This document shows positions 45,659 to 55,899 of a stretch of 64,000 bases of DNA, piece after piece; position 1 is the stretch's first letter, and each line of letters begins with the position of its first letter. Source of the DNA: Leptospira fletcheri. GTDB lineage: Bacteria; Spirochaetota; Leptospiria; Leptospirales; Leptospiraceae. A model generated the notes under the pieces. That model ran no database searches, was not told the origin of the DNA, and was given only the letters and a program-made list of their open reading frames with translations. The stretch is from NCBI RefSeq assembly GCF_004769195.1, contig NZ_RQET01000004.1:124001-188000 (forward strand), given 5' to 3'. Position numbers and translations under genes: made by a program.

Positions 45659-47695
45659 TTAAAATTCCGGAGAAAGGAAAACAGGCAATTTCTCGCGGGA
45701 TTCGATCCGGAATCTATATTTTCTCCGACCGAGATGCTCCGGGTTATACCATCTAACTTCGTAAACGGCCATTCCCTCCCCCGCGCCTCCGACTTTTTTA
45801 ACCTCTATGTCGGTTCCTTTGTCATCTGTCGCTTCACCCTCAGTATTAAGAGATTTCCAGTCTCCCGTTTCATCCTTGTATTCTATGGATACTAAAGATT
45901 CGTGTAAACTGATCTTGGAAGGACCGACATCCCGGTATCTGAAACTCCAATATTTCTCTTGGTTTTCCTCGGCCATTACCAATTCGGGATTTTCAACGAT
46001 CTTTCTGGACCCGGAAAAGGATTCTTCCGAAGGATAATGGTTCTTTGCGTCGAGTTCATATTCCCAGGAAACGGGGAACGCCTCCTTACCGCCTACTGCG
46101 GGTAATTCTTTTGTAAGAGCGGCAACATGAGCCTGCAAAAAAGGTTGCGTGCCTGGTCCGTAAAGAGTATGACCTCCTTCATAATGCTGGCGAGTGTATT
46201 CTTCCGGAGTGGTAACGTATCCAAAATAGCCGTTAGCACAACTGATAATGGACGCATGTTTGATTTTAGAAACCCCGTTGTCGGCACGCAGCGCGGCTTC
46301 CACGAAACGTCTGCCCGATTCTTTAGTGACCTCGAAAGGCAGAGGAAGTATCAAGGTGTCCCCTACACGAATCGACTGAAAAAGAAGCTTATGTGGAAAT
46401 TTAGATTTCGGCAATACGATCGGCTGAAGATATTTGAACCCGGCAATGCGCTTGTGTCCCTGACAGCCTTCCGTAAAAATCCATCTCGGCCAACCTTCCG
46501 CAAAGAAAGGCGCCCAGTTCAGAATAGGAGTTTTCCCGTCTTCCGCTCCTGCAGTCAAAGCAGTGCCTACGTATGGGCGATCGCAAACTTCCGAATCTCC
46601 GAATTTCGGAGATTCATAAAGATCCACTTCTTTCGAATGATAGGAAATCGTTACATCCGAATGCAAAGACGAACCTAGGGACTCGAAAAGTTCGACAGCC
46701 TTCCTTCCCAATACATCGCCGATTCGTTTAGATTCGATAAAACCCTGCATAGATTCGCGATAATCAGGGGAATTATCGCCATGGGTGGAATTGTTAAGCG
46801 CATGGATCGGCTCCCAACTAGGTTTGAATTCCTTACGGATTTTTCTTTCCAATATTCTTTCCGGATAAGCGAACACGTCGGCATTCACGACTTCCGTAGA
46901 ATCGGAGACGGTAGTTCCGTGAACGGAGAACGTGCTGAAAGCGCCCAAGGGCTTATATTTGCCGTCCTTGTCCAGAGCATCGATTCGTATCATGACCAGC
47001 TCAGGATTAATCGCCTCATACTGGATTTCCGGTTTCAGCTCGGTAATTCCTGAATTTTTATTCGCCCGAAACGCATCCAAGGATCGGTTTCTTGTAAGTC
47101 CCCAGACGGAAGTTTTCCCGGACGCGATCTTTGCCGGTCTGGCCGTTTTGTAAGCTTCCTCCACTGCAGTGGTCAAACGATCCAAAACGAATTTCGTCCA
47201 AACTTTATCGAATCCGGGCTTGTTGGAGGCAAATTCGTTATAAAAATTATTATCATAGAAATTCGCGGGAGCAGAATGAGTGTGAGTTCCCGCAAACATG
47301 ATTCCTCCGAAGGAAATATCGGTTTTGGCAGCCAGTCTTTCCGCCAAAAGATGATGAATCAGTAGGGAACCGGACAAAAGATCGCTCTGGATCAAAACGA
47401 TAGGATTACTTGCATCTTTTTTAATATAAAAAACCCTAGCGAAAATCCGAGTGCGAAATCCCTGTTCCGTTTCGGCAAGCATAGAATATCCCGCCAGAGG
47501 CATTCCGGGAGGAGGCGTCAAGTCCACCTTAGAAGCGCCTGCAATCAGGCCTTTTGCCGCGGAATTTCCCACCGGTTTTTTGTAAGCGATCTTAAATTGC
47601 GCCGTACTTCCGCATGAAACCAGAAAGAAAATCGACTGGACCAGAACGACGATTGCTAAACCTATTTTTTTCTTATTATTTTGAACGATGTTCAT
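45659..47695 (-). CDS. Neutral/alkaline ceramidase-like lipoprotein
   Basis: A 678-residue exported lipoprotein (lipobox LVSC, Cys28) of the neutral/alkaline non-lysosomal ceramidase family, which cleaves the amide bond of ceramide. Zinc-site motifs are visible: AGTHTHSAPANF supplies the HxH pair, and SVHGTTVS a further His. NSTHGDNSPDY corresponds to the NxGDVSPN segment with the nucleophilic Ser. The C-terminal 120 residues form the family's Ig-like domain. The ATG at 47695 has GGAGGGGGA just upstream; the longer frame adds no signal. Activity on host sphingolipids is plausible but inferred. Confidence 0.83.
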   Translation of the reverse strand: MNIVQNNKKKIGLAIVVLVQSIFFLVSCGSTAQFKIAYKKPVGNSAAKGLIAGASKVDLTPPPGMPLAGYSMLAETEQGFRTRIFARVFYIKKDASNPIVLIQSDLLSGSLLIHHLLAERLAAKTDISFGGIMFAGTHTHSAPANFYDNNFYNEFASNKPGFDKVWTKFVLDRLTTAVEEAYKTARPAKIASGKTSVWGLTRNRSLDAFRANKNSGITELKPEIQYEAINPELVMIRIDALDKDGKYKPLGAFSTFSVHGTTVSDSTEVVNADVFAYPERILERKIRKEFKPSWEPIHALNNSTHGDNSPDYRESMQGFIESKRIGDVLGRKAVELFESLGSSLHSDVTISYHSKEVDLYESPKFGDSEVCDRPYVGTALTAGAEDGKTPILNWAPFFAEGWPRWIFTEGCQGHKRIAGFKYLQPIVLPKSKFPHKLLFQSIRVGDTLILPLPFEVTKESGRRFVEAALRADNGVSKIKHASIISCANGYFGYVTTPEEYTRQHYEGGHTLYGPGTQPFLQAHVAALTKELPAVGGKEAFPVSWEYELDAKNHYPSEESFSGSRKIVENPELVMAEENQEKYWSFRYRDVGPSKISLHESLVSIEYKDETGDWKSLNTEGEATDDKGTDIEVKKVGGAGEGMAVYEVRWYNPEHLGRRKYRFRIESREKLPVFLSPEF

Positions 47696-47933
47696 TCCCC
47701 CTCCGGGAAACTTGTTTTTCAGTTGGAATCGAAACAGCCTTGCATACCCGATAGAGAAAGTTCTGCAAGGAATTTCGCTGGGAAAAAGGATAACAGGATG
47801 GCTTATAAAACAATTATATATAACTAAAAAGAATCGCTCTGCATTAACAAATTTGCCGATACGAATCAATTTAAGAAAAAATCATAGATAAAGAATAGAG
47901 CGAATGGCTACTGCAAATAGAATTTCTTACAAT

Positions 47934-48269
47934 TCAGTCTCTTGGTCTCGCTTTAAAAACTAGATACCCGCGCGTTCGCATTAGATGACCCGCAATATTG
48001 TATTGGACTGTAGTAGAAGCTGGAGTAGTCTCATTCCCAGTTCTTGGATTTCCATTCGTTCCATCAGTGGTAGCGTTACCTGTCGTGGGGGAAGACATAA
48101 ATTGTTGTACGCTCCCCGGAGGATTGAAAAAGCAAGTGATCCTCCAGCAGGAATCTATGCCCCTGAAACATATCCTGTTTTTCCTGCCCGATGACTCCGC
48201 CATTGTAATTTCCACCCGCAGTCTTTGTACGCTTCCAACAAAACTAAAGAAGACCTTACAACCGCCCAA
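47934..48269 (-). pseudogene. Frameshifted remnant resembling a phage tail-fibre/collar protein
   Basis: Two different minus-strand frames carry pieces of one recognisable pattern. At 48231-48157 one frame reads RTKTAGGNYNGGVIGQEKQD, then MFQGH. At about 48126-47985 another frame reads NPPGSVQQFMSSPTTGN, then TNGNPRTGNETTPASTTVQY. In intact tail collar/fibre C-termini these segments occur in this order in a single frame (…GDAFQGH… then …PRTGxETRPxN…Y). Stops interrupt both frames, and there is no start or ribosome site. I read it as a decayed fragment, not a gene. The flanking 47696-47933 is AT-rich and shows nothing else. Confidence 0.5.
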
Positions 48270-48398
48270 ATTCCGTCAGTCCGTAATGTACAAGAATCCG
48301 TTCACTCATCGCGAATCGGATTTTCGAAAGCGGCGATTTTTCTCCCAAAATTAGTTTTTCGCATCCGCAACTAGGTGAAATGATGGCATCAAACGCTT

Positions 48399-49514
48399 AT
48401 GTCCCAATGGAAAACAACCCCGCTGCACGAAGAGCACCGAGTTCTCGGCGCCAAGATGATTCCTTTCGGAGGCTGGGATATGCCGGTCCAATATTCAGGA
48501 ATCATTGCGGAACACCTTGCTACGAGAGAAGCCGCCGGCCTATTCGATGTTTCGCATATGGGCGAAATTTTTTTGGAAGGAGAACCGCAGGAACTCCTGC
48601 AATATCTGGAATCCGTCACCTGCAATTCGGTGTCGTCCCTTCAAAACGGACAAGTTCAGTACAATGCGGTCATCAACGAACAAGGCGGACTGGTCGACGA
48701 CATTACTTTATACAAATTCGACGAACATAAATATATGATCTGTGCCAATGCATCGAATGTGGATGCGGTGTATGGATATTTATCCTCCAAGTTGACGACT
48801 CCCGGGATCAAATTGCAAAATCAGAGCGAAAAATGGCACCAAATCGCGATTCAAGGCCCGAAAGCGGACAAGATTTTATCTTCCTACTTAAAACGAGATC
48901 TTTCTTCGATCGGATATTATAAATTCCTCTTAACGTCCTTCCAGGGAGAAGAGATTATTTTGTCCAGAACTGGTTATACCGGAGAGGACGGTTTTGAGAT
49001 TTACAGTTCAATCCCGATGGGTAAAAAACTTTGGAAGGAACTTCTGGAATGCGGGAGAGCGGAAGGTCTGATCCCGGTCGGGTTGGGTGCAAGAGACACA
49101 TTACGCATAGAGGCGAAATATCCCTTATACGGTCACGAACTGAACGAGTCGCGTTCTCCGGTGCAATCCGGAATCGGTTGGATTGTTAAAGAAAAAGAGA
49201 TTCGGTTCCCGGAATACGAATCGATCATCGAAGAGAAAAAGAAAGGGGCTCCTCGCAAGATTACCGCATTCGAACTAAAGGAAGCCGGAGTTCCTAGGGA
49301 GAATATGAAGGTATTCGATGAAGACGGAACGGAAATCGGAATCACCACTTCCGGGACCTTTTCGCCTTCGTTGAAAAAAGGATTAGGACTGGCGTGGATC
49401 GACTCGGATAAAATCCAGCACGGACACAAAATTCTGATCGAAATCCGAGGACAGAATAAACAGGCGGTAGTATATACCCAGCCTTTCGTTCCGGGAAGCA
49501 TTCGGAAAAACTAA
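48399..49514 (+). CDS. gcvT: Glycine cleavage system T protein (aminomethyltransferase)
   Basis: Releases ammonia from the aminomethyl-lipoyl group and passes the methylene to tetrahydrofolate. The 371-residue product has [33 protein letters not shown], the folate-site segment [19 protein letters not shown], and [12 protein letters not shown]. The ATG at 48399 gives the standard N-terminus but has no good ribosome site. An AGGTGA is 20 bases upstream, before an out-of-frame ATGATG. No glycine riboswitch pattern is seen upstream. gcvH and gcvP follow with 15- and 9-base gaps, in one operon. Confidence 0.94.
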   Translation: MSQWKTTPLHEEHRVLGAKMIPFGGWDMPVQYSGIIAEHLATREAAGLFDVSHMGEIFLEGEPQELLQYLESVTCNSVSSLQNGQVQYNAVINEQGGLVDDITLYKFDEHKYMICANASNVDAVYGYLSSKLTTPGIKLQNQSEKWHQIAIQGPKADKILSSYLKRDLSSIGYYKFLLTSFQGEEIILSRTGYTGEDGFEIYSSIPMGKKLWKELLECGRAEGLIPVGLGARDTLRIEAKYPLYGHELNESRSPVQSGIGWIVKEKEIRFPEYESIIEEKKKGAPRKITAFELKEAGVPRENMKVFDEDGTEIGITTSGTFSPSLKKGLGLAWIDSDKIQHGHKILIEIRGQNKQAVVYTQPFVPGSIRKN

Positions 49515-49529
49515 TTTAAGGATAATTCA

Positions 49530-49922
49530 ATGGCAATCACCAACCCACCACCAGGATACAAATTTACCGAAAAACACGAATGGGTAAAGGTGGAAGGAGA
49601 TACGGCTCTTATCGGAATCTCGGACTATGCACAAGCGGCACTGGGAGATATCGTATATGTGGACCTTCCTAAACCGGGAAAAACGATCAAGCAATTCGAC
49701 TCTTTCGGGACGATCGAATCCGTCAAGGCGGCGGAGGATCTGTACGCTCCGATCTCCGGAGAAGTCTCCCAAACGAATTCGGCACTCGCCACAAACCCGG
49801 CCCAGGTGAATTCGGATCCTTTCGGAGCCTGGATGATCCGTATCAATGGAATCAATCCGGCGGAGTTGGAAAAACTTCTGGCCCCGGAAGCATATAGAGA
49901 ATATGTCAGCAAATTAGATTAG
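49530..49922 (+). CDS. gcvH: Glycine cleavage system H protein
   Basis: Lipoyl carrier of the glycine cleavage complex. The 130-residue protein has [20 protein letters not shown] and the lipoylation site [16 protein letters not shown] with the modified Lys at about residue 66. Size and N-terminus are normal. It is between gcvT and gcvP. Confidence 0.96.
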   Translation: MAITNPPPGYKFTEKHEWVKVEGDTALIGISDYAQAALGDIVYVDLPKPGKTIKQFDSFGTIESVKAAEDLYAPISGEVSQTNSALATNPAQVNSDPFGAWMIRINGINPAELEKLLAPEAYREYVSKLD

Positions 49923-49931
49923 GAAAAAAGA

Positions 49932-52817
49932 ATGAACGCAGCGACCTGGAACCAAACGGAAACATCGAAACAGGGAGATCGACTCGCTCCATTGGATACC
50001 TTTCTAAGAAGACATGTAGGCTCGGACCCGACGCAAATCAAGGAGATGCTATCCACTCTCGGACTCTCCAGCCTGGACGAACTGGTCGCTAAATCCGTTC
50101 CGGAAGGAATCCGATTGTCCGAAGAGCTCCGATTGCCGGAAGCCTTTTCCGAGCGCAAGACTTTGAACGAATTACGTAAGATCGCCTCTAAAAACAGGAT
50201 TTTTCGTTCCTATATCGGCGCCGGTTACCAAGGAAGCGTTCTCCCCTACGTAATCCAAAGAAACATTTTGGAAAATCCGGGCTGGTATACCGCCTACACT
50301 CCTTATCAGGCGGAAATTTCTCAAGGTCGCCTGGAGGCTTTACTCAATTTTCAGACCATGATTATGGATCTGACCGGCTTGGAAATCGCAAACGCCTCCC
50401 TCTTAGACGAAGCGACTGCCGCTGCTGAGGCCGCTTTCCTTGCCTTCGGATTGCGAAAAAACGAAACTGCCAAATTGCTTTTCGTCTCGGAACTCTGCCA
50501 TCCTCAAACCATAGACGTGGTTCGGACCCGTGCACTTCCGTTAGGAATCGAAGTGAAAGTAGGAAACCATTTGTCGGCGGAACTGAACGAAGATTACTTC
50601 GGAGTCATCGTACAATATCCAGGTACGGACGGAAGCATACACGATTACGAACGTTTCTTCGAACTCGCACATAATGTGGGCGCTCATACGATCTGCGCCG
50701 CGGACCTACTCTCCCTCTCTTTATTGAAACCGCCAGGAGAATTCGGTGCGGATGTCGCCGTCGGCACGAACCAAAGATTCGGGCTTCCCTTCGGATTCGG
50801 AGGTCCTCACGCGGGATACTTCGCTACCAAAGACGAATTCAAAAGAAATATGCCGGGACGATTGGTCGGAGTCTCTAAGGATAGCCAGGGAAATCCTGGG
50901 CTTCGCCTCTCCCTGCAGACCCGGGAACAGCACATACGAAGAGATAAGGCGACTTCCAATATCTGCACCGCCCAAGTCCTTTTAGCCGTTCTCTCCTCCA
51001 TGTATGCCGTTTACCACGGACCTAAGGGTATCAAAGAAATCGCTCTACGGATCCATCGCTTAACGGAAGTACTTGCCAAGAACCTGAAAACCCAAGGATG
51101 GAAGATCTGCAATCCGACTTATTTCGATACATTGACGATCGAATGCGGTCCTAAAGCCGCCTCAGTTCTACTCTCTGCCAGGGAAAAAGGAATCAATCTG
51201 AGGGATTTCCAAAACGGAAAAATCGGGATCGCACTGGATGAAACGGTGGAAAGAAAAGATCTTGAGGATCTGCTTTCTGCGTTTGGCGTATCCGCTCCCG
51301 ACCTGACTGCGACGGAGGAATCGATCCCGAACGAGTTTCTGCGGAAATCAGAATATCTGACTCACCCGATATTCCACTCGCATCATACTGAAACGAAAAT
51401 GCTCCGGTATATTCGAAAATTGGAATCTAGAGACCTCTCCCTAACTACTTCCATGATTCCTCTCGGATCCTGTACGATGAAGCTGAATGCCACGGTGGAA
51501 ATGCTCCCGGTGACATGGTCCGAATTCTCCGCTCTTCATCCGTTTGCGCCCGCAGATCAAACCGAAGGTTATAAAACGATATTCCGCCAATTGGAGTCCT
51601 GGCTCTCCCAAATCACCGGATTTCCGGGAATTTCTCTGCAACCGAACGCGGGTTCGCAGGGGGAGTATGCGGGACTTCTCGCGATTCGGAATTATCATAT
51701 TTCGAGGGGCGAAGGGGAAAGAAATATTTGCCTCATCCCGATTTCTGCCCACGGTACCAATCCCGCTTCGGCCGCGATGGCAGGCTTTAAAGTGGTCGTG
51801 GTGGCCTGCGATTCCGAAGGAAATGTAGATATTCAAGATTTAAAAACCAAGGCCCAAGAACATTCCAAAGACTTGGCCGCGTTGATGGTCACGTACCCTT
51901 CTACGCATGGAGTGTACGAAGAGCCTATTAAGGAAATCTGTTCTATCGTTCATTCCCACGGAGGACAGGTCTATATGGACGGGGCAAATATGAACGCTCA
52001 AGTCGGAATCACGAGACCCGCCGACATCGGTGCGGACGTTTGCCACTTGAATCTTCATAAGACTTTTTGCATTCCCCACGGGGGCGGCGGACCAGGAGTG
52101 GGTCCGATCGGGGTTGCAGAACATCTTGTGCCCTTCTTGCCCGGCCATCCTTTGGTAGATAACGGAACGGGAAATTTCCACGGAGCGGTTTCTGCGGCGC
52201 CATGGGGAAGTGCGAGTATCGTCCTAATCTCTTGGGTCTACATCGCGCTTTTAGGAGCTAAAGGATTGGAGCAATCGACCAAGATGGCTCTCCTAAATGC
52301 GAATTACATCGCGAAGCGCCTGGAAAACCATTATCCGGTACTGTATAAAGGTAAAAACGGATTCGTGGCCCACGAATGCATCCTGGATCTTCGTCCGTTC
52401 AAAAAGACTTCCGGAATCGAAGTCGAAGACGCCGCCAAACGTCTGATGGACTTCGGATTCCACGCTCCTACCATGTCCTTTCCCGTACCGGGAACGTTCA
52501 TGATAGAACCGACGGAATCGGAATCTAAGGAAGAATTGGATCGTTTTTGCGAAGCGATGATTACGATCCACGAAGAAATCAAGGAGATTGAAAACGGAAA
52601 ATCCGATCCCAAAGACAATCCTTTGAAAAACTCTCCTCATACCGCGGCCATGGTAATTTCGGATCATTGGAAGCATCCTTACTCAAGGGAAAAAGCGGCC
52701 TATCCGGCAAGCTGGACCAGGGAACACAAATTTTGGCCCTATGTCGGAAGGATCGATAACGTTTACGGAGACAGAAATCTGGTATGCTCCTGCCTTCCTA
52801 TGGAAAGTTACGAGTAA
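49932..52817 (+). CDS. gcvP: Glycine dehydrogenase (decarboxylating), single-chain P protein
   Basis: PLP enzyme that decarboxylates glycine and loads the remaining aminomethyl onto GcvH. The 961-residue product is the fused alpha-beta form: the N-terminal half starts [17 protein letters not shown] and contains [20 protein letters not shown]; the C-terminal half has the PLP Lys in [18 protein letters not shown] near residue 709. An AGGAAAAAAG box precedes the ATG. It is the last gene of gcvTHP and is followed by a strong bidirectional terminator. Confidence 0.96.
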   Translation: MNAATWNQTETSKQGDRLAPLDTFLRRHVGSDPTQIKEMLSTLGLSSLDELVAKSVPEGIRLSEELRLPEAFSERKTLNELRKIASKNRIFRSYIGAGYQGSVLPYVIQRNILENPGWYTAYTPYQAEISQGRLEALLNFQTMIMDLTGLEIANASLLDEATAAAEAAFLAFGLRKNETAKLLFVSELCHPQTIDVVRTRALPLGIEVKVGNHLSAELNEDYFGVIVQYPGTDGSIHDYERFFELAHNVGAHTICAADLLSLSLLKPPGEFGADVAVGTNQRFGLPFGFGGPHAGYFATKDEFKRNMPGRLVGVSKDSQGNPGLRLSLQTREQHIRRDKATSNICTAQVLLAVLSSMYAVYHGPKGIKEIALRIHRLTEVLAKNLKTQGWKICNPTYFDTLTIECGPKAASVLLSAREKGINLRDFQNGKIGIALDETVERKDLEDLLSAFGVSAPDLTATEESIPNEFLRKSEYLTHPIFHSHHTETKMLRYIRKLESRDLSLTTSMIPLGSCTMKLNATVEMLPVTWSEFSALHPFAPADQTEGYKTIFRQLESWLSQITGFPGISLQPNAGSQGEYAGLLAIRNYHISRGEGERNICLIPISAHGTNPASAAMAGFKVVVVACDSEGNVDIQDLKTKAQEHSKDLAALMVTYPSTHGVYEEPIKEICSIVHSHGGQVYMDGANMNAQVGITRPADIGADVCHLNLHKTFCIPHGGGGPGVGPIGVAEHLVPFLPGHPLVDNGTGNFHGAVSAAPWGSASIVLISWVYIALLGAKGLEQSTKMALLNANYIAKRLENHYPVLYKGKNGFVAHECILDLRPFKKTSGIEVEDAAKRLMDFGFHAPTMSFPVPGTFMIEPTESESKEELDRFCEAMITIHEEIKEIENGKSDPKDNPLKNSPHTAAMVISDHWKHPYSREKAAYPASWTREHKFWPYVGRIDNVYGDRNLVCSCLPMESYE

Positions 52818-52863
52818 AATTGAAGATAAATTCGTTCTTCGCATAAACGAAGAGGAAGAGATC

Positions 52864-52893
52864 AAAAAGCCGGAGCAAATTCTCCGGCTTTTT
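52864..52893. terminator. Bidirectional rho-independent terminator
   Basis: A perfect 12-bp stem (AAAAAGCCGGAG, 52864-52875; CTCCGGCTTTTT, 52882-52893) with loop CAAATT. A-run on one side and T-run on the other let it stop gcvP on the plus strand and the lysine-rich gene on the minus strand. Confidence 0.9.
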
Positions 52894-52929
52894 GTTAAAT
52901 GAAAAGGGGTTAAAGGAAGGGATCCGAAA

Positions 52930-53391
52930 TTAATCCTCTTTTTTGTGCTTGGATTTTTTGGATTTTTTATCCTCTTTGTCGGACTCTTTTTCCTTTTTGG
53001 ATTTCTTATCCTTCTTGGATTTTTTAGAATCCTCGTCGTCGTCATCTTCCTCTTTTTCTTTCTTAGATTTCTTCCCTTTTTTGGATTCTACTTCTTCGTC
53101 ATGATCCTTTTTTGAATCCGATTTCTTTACGGTATCACCGTCTTCTTTCTTCTTATGATGTTCGGCGGAATCTTCACCCTTACCCGGCTTTGCACGGCAG
53201 TAGGCTTCGACATTCTTTCCGTCTTTCTTCTGGTATCCGGAGACCCAAGTACAATCCGAATCGGCTTCGCACTGACCTTTAGAAAGTCCATGACATTTGG
53301 ACTCGGCGCTCAGCGAGCCCCAAGCGGTTATTAAAAATAAGGATAGTGCCAGGCCAAGGAACCTGAGCGTGCGAATCGAAACAGTTTTCAT
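52930..53391 (-). CDS. Secreted protein with small Cys domain and lysine/acid-rich tail
   Basis: A 153-residue precursor. A signal peptide (LRFLGLALSLFLITAWGSLSA) precedes a compact Cys domain (KCHGLSKGQCEADSDCTWVS, later EAYCRAK; four Cys). The last 85 residues are low-complexity Lys/Glu/Asp/Ser (KKSKKEKE-type repeats), surely disordered. The Cys domain recurs in exported proteins of several bacteria, but I cannot name its function. The ATG at 53391 is chosen for the signal peptide; GGAGG lies about ten bases upstream. The gene may be read from the promoter described at 53683-53711 if the hairpin between them is passed. Confidence 0.65.
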   Translation of the reverse strand: MKTVSIRTLRFLGLALSLFLITAWGSLSAESKCHGLSKGQCEADSDCTWVSGYQKKDGKNVEAYCRAKPGKGEDSAEHHKKKEDGDTVKKSDSKKDHDEEVESKKGKKSKKEKEEDDDDEDSKKSKKDKKSKKEKESDKEDKKSKKSKHKKED

Positions 53392-53530
53392 TCGGATGAG
53401 ATCCTCCAAGGAAATTTGGAAGACAAACATCGCCTAGGGTCCGGATTTTGCGATCCGGAAATTTATTTCTACCTAAATATTTTGATCTGGAATCGGCAGG
53501 AGGCTTGGACAAGACCTAAGTGAAATCGGT

Positions 53531-53676
53531 AAAAAGGTGGGCCGGGAGGGGAATTCCTCCCGGCCAAGCACAGTCAGGAATCAACCGCCATAGTACATTT
53601 TCGAAACCCGTTCGAACGAAAACCGAATCCCATCTTCATGTTCTTTGCTTCCCGGGTATCCCCGCTTTTACAAGCG
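53531..53676 (-). ncRNA. Candidate small RNA or regulated leader, about 145 nt
   Basis: On the minus strand a strong promoter (next entry) would start RNA near 53676. At 53565-53540 the transcript forms a 10-bp GC stem (GGCCGGGAGG/CCTCCCGGCC, loop AATTCC), and CACC then TTTTT (53535-53531) follow, which looks like a terminator with a slightly long gap. A 21-codon frame (MKMGFGFRSNGF…) lies inside. The unit could be a free small RNA, or a leader with an attenuator for the lysine-rich gene 140 bases further on. It does not match SRP RNA, tmRNA, 6S or a riboswitch class I know. Confidence 0.4.
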
Positions 53677-53682
53677 GACCGA

Positions 53683-53711
53683 ATTCTACTTCCGGCTCCT
53701 CGAATCGTCAA
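53683..53711 (-). promoter_or_regulatory. Sigma-70-like promoter upstream of the candidate small RNA
   Basis: TTGACG (53711-53706), a 17-base spacer, and TAGAAT (53688-53683) give five of six matches in each box. No protein gene starts shortly downstream. An ATAACAT/ATGTTAT dyad (53749-53775) lies upstream. Confidence 0.55.
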
Positions 53712-53922
53712 GCAGAGAAAGAAAAAATTATAGAAAAACGAAGGTAAAATAACATTTTTATTGATTGTATGTTATGGAAAGAGAGGCCCTTTTTCCACCT
53801 AGCGACATATTAGTAAATTCTCGAATTCTAATTCGGTTTTCAACGAACTCAAAGAATCGTAAGTTTTCGGAAAAAGATTCGGAGAACGCTTAGGAGTAGA
53901 ATGGAAGGAACACTCAGGAAAT
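53712..53922. other. AT-rich intergenic stretch between candidate RNA and 5S terminator
   Basis: Contains the 7-bp dyad at 53749-53775 (ATAACAT, 13-base spacer, ATGTTAT). Apart from this I see no gene or conserved RNA. Confidence 0.4.
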
Positions 53923-53946
53923 AAAAAACCCGATCAAGGACCGGGT
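53923..53946 (-). terminator. Rho-independent terminator of 5S rRNA
   Basis: On the minus strand, ACCCGGTC-CTT-GATCGGGT (8 pairs, one G-U, 53946-53928) is followed by six T (53928-53923). It lies about 22 bases beyond the 5S 3' end. Confidence 0.8.
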
Positions 53947-53968
53947 ATTGAAAAAGGATAATTGCATA

Positions 53969-54087
<119 letters not shown>

Positions 54088-54209
54088 ATCTAAAGTCAGT
54101 ATGGGAAACTCATGCAGTACGTCCAGCAACTTTTATCAGAAAAGTTCGAAATTGCCGGCAGTGACGAAAAAAAGTTTTCCGTCCTGAAAGTGCAGACGAG
54201 CCTAAGAAT

Positions 54210-54590
54210 ATGAAATTCCGTATTTCTCTTTTTACCCTTTTATTCTACGCGATTTTTCTGAGTGATTGCAGTTCCAATCCTGGGAAGGAAGGCGCTCCCC
54301 CTCGAACCACCGAAGAATTGAAGGTTTTTGCCGATCTATATTGGCGTCAAAAATGTGCCGCTTGTCACGGTCTGACCGGAAGTCCCCCATCGGAAACGAA
54401 TCCGGCCCCTCGAAAATTCGGAAGCTTCGGCATGAAAATGGGATTTTTCTTCGGCGGAGATAAAATGAGGGCGGGAATTTTCAGAACCGTACGAGACGGA
54501 AAAAATCAAGTCATGCCGGCCTTCGGAAAAGATCTGAGCGAAGAGAAGATTTGGGCCCTGGTGGAGAAAATCGAAAGATTACCGAACTAA
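54210..54590 (+). CDS. Cytochrome c lipoprotein, class I
   Basis: A 126-residue exported haem protein. The lipobox LSDC (Cys20) suggests membrane anchoring. The haem site is CAACH (Cys49, Cys52, His53), and the axial Met is probably in QVMPAFGKDLSEEKIW, the usual C-terminal cytochrome c pattern. It would carry electrons in the periplasm. The last four bases overlap the convergent transglycosylase gene. Its partner oxidase or reductase is not adjacent; a COX4-like subunit is encoded at 60.9 kb. Confidence 0.85.
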   Translation: MKFRISLFTLLFYAIFLSDCSSNPGKEGAPPRTTEELKVFADLYWRQKCAACHGLTGSPPSETNPAPRKFGSFGMKMGFFFGGDKMRAGIFRTVRDGKNQVMPAFGKDLSEEKIWALVEKIERLPN

Positions 54591-55246
54591 AGTAGTTCTG
54601 CCAAAGAACGCACTTCTTCTCGGGAGTATGTATCCGGTTTTTTTAATATTTGCACCAAGGCTTTGAATTCTTTCAATTCCAAATTTCCGGGAGCTTTTCC
54701 GAAATAATACCGGGAGGATTTTTGAATACCGTTGATTCCTCTTCCCCAGTAAACCAGATTTAGGTAATATTCCAGAATCCCCTTTTTTCCGAGTTCTCCG
54801 TCCAACGCCTGTGCGATCCTGATTTCCCGTAACTTTCTGGAAAAAGTCTTGTCTCGCGATAAGAACAATGTCCGAGCCAATTGCTGGTCTATGGTGCTGG
54901 CTCCTCTCAACTTGCGGAACAGCAGGACTGCTTGCAAGACGGAGGACTGTATATCGGAAAGCGAATACCCTCCGTGCCTATAAAAGCGCGCATCCTCTAC
55001 TTCGACCAGATAATCCAAACTCCCGGGAGGAAGCTCTTCGATTCTAACCCAGTCCGGTTCCAATTCCACCGATTCCAAATTTTCCGGTAAATACTTGAGA
55101 TGGTTCGCGGAAAACAGAATGGTTTTTTCCGGAAAGGTCTGGTAATAGATCAAAAATACGGTCAAAACTAAGATCGATATTCTGAATAAATTCCGGCGCG
55201 AAAAAAAGGATTCGAGGCGCGACGGGAAAAGATCTTGTCCGTTCAT
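54587..55246 (-). CDS. mtgA: Monofunctional peptidoglycan transglycosylase
   Basis: A GT51 enzyme of 219 residues that polymerises lipid II. One N-terminal membrane helix (LFRISILVLTVFLIYYQTF) anchors it. The catalytic segments are VEVEDARFYRHGGYS (catalytic Glu), RGASTIDQQLARTLFLS, RKLREIRIAQALDGE and ILEYYLNLVYWGRG. There is no transpeptidase domain, as expected for MtgA. It is the third gene of a bfd-like - ribD_C - mtgA run, with four-base overlaps. Confidence 0.85.
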   Translation of the reverse strand: MNGQDLFPSRLESFFSRRNLFRISILVLTVFLIYYQTFPEKTILFSANHLKYLPENLESVELEPDWVRIEELPPGSLDYLVEVEDARFYRHGGYSLSDIQSSVLQAVLLFRKLRGASTIDQQLARTLFLSRDKTFSRKLREIRIAQALDGELGKKGILEYYLNLVYWGRGINGIQKSSRYYFGKAPGNLELKEFKALVQILKKPDTYSREEVRSLAELL

Positions 55247-55899
55247 AAGGAATACTTTTCGTAGATTAGGAAAATTTCGTCCTCTTTCGATTCGCAGGAT
55301 GCCAATCTCCAGCGGGCAGAATCGAAATTCGGAAAAGCCGATTTTCCGTCCGTGATCGAGGTGAGATCGGATTGTCCGATTAAAAAAGGTACGATCGTCA
55401 GGTACAGCCTATGGACAAGGTTCGTCCGCAAAAAGGAATCATTCAATCTCGGTCCCCCTTCCAACAACACGTTTCGATGTCCTAGGTCGTATAATTCGCT
55501 TAATATTTTCTCGATCGCTATGTCTTCTTTTCCAGCCGTTCGAATTTCCGCAAGATCGGATAAATCTGCGCGGACTTCTTTCTCGTTTTTTTCGGTACAA
55601 AACAAAAGGGGTTTTTTCTTGGAATGAACGAAGACCTTGCGATCGGTAGGCAGGGATCCGTTTCGAACGAGTAGGATCGGTCTGGGTTCGATCGCGTCAG
55701 GCACATAACGAATATGAGTGACCGGATCGTCGTTCAAAAGGCTGTTCTTTCCGAGGATCAGGGCGTCGGCTTCCGCGCGGATTTCATCCATCCTTCTTTT
55801 ATCCATTCGGGAGGAAAGTCCGTACCATTTCCCGTCCGGTCGAACGACCTTTCCGTCCAAGGTCATGGCCATATTAATGGAAACTCGCGGCAGATTCAT
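55243..55899 (-). CDS. RibD C-terminal/DHFR-like reductase
   Basis: A 218-residue protein with the RibD_C fold. Segments include INMAMTLDGKVVRPDGKWYGLSS (substrate/NADPH), MDEIRAEADALILGKNSLLNDDP, NVLLEGGPRLNDSFL and VHRLYLTIVPFLIG. In RibD this domain reduces the ribosyl group of a riboflavin intermediate. Here the deaminase domain is missing, so it may be a stand-alone reductase of riboflavin synthesis or of another pyrimidine or pterin. It overlaps both neighbours by four bases. Confidence 0.8.
   Translation of the reverse strand: MNLPRVSINMAMTLDGKVVRPDGKWYGLSSRMDKRRMDEIRAEADALILGKNSLLNDDPVTHIRYVPDAIEPRPILLVRNGSLPTDRKVFVHSKKKPLLFCTEKNEKEVRADLSDLAEIRTAGKEDIAIEKILSELYDLGHRNVLLEGGPRLNDSFLRTNLVHRLYLTIVPFLIGQSDLTSITDGKSAFPNFDSARWRLASCESKEDEIFLIYEKYSL

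Noticed and set aside
48270..48398. Glycine riboswitch upstream of gcvT
   Set aside because: No glycine aptamer landmarks are seen and the space is short; no evidence for one.
53520..53747. 75-codon plus-strand frame near the candidate small RNA
   Set aside because: Composition is not coding-like, and the region is better explained by the promoter-hairpin unit on the other strand.
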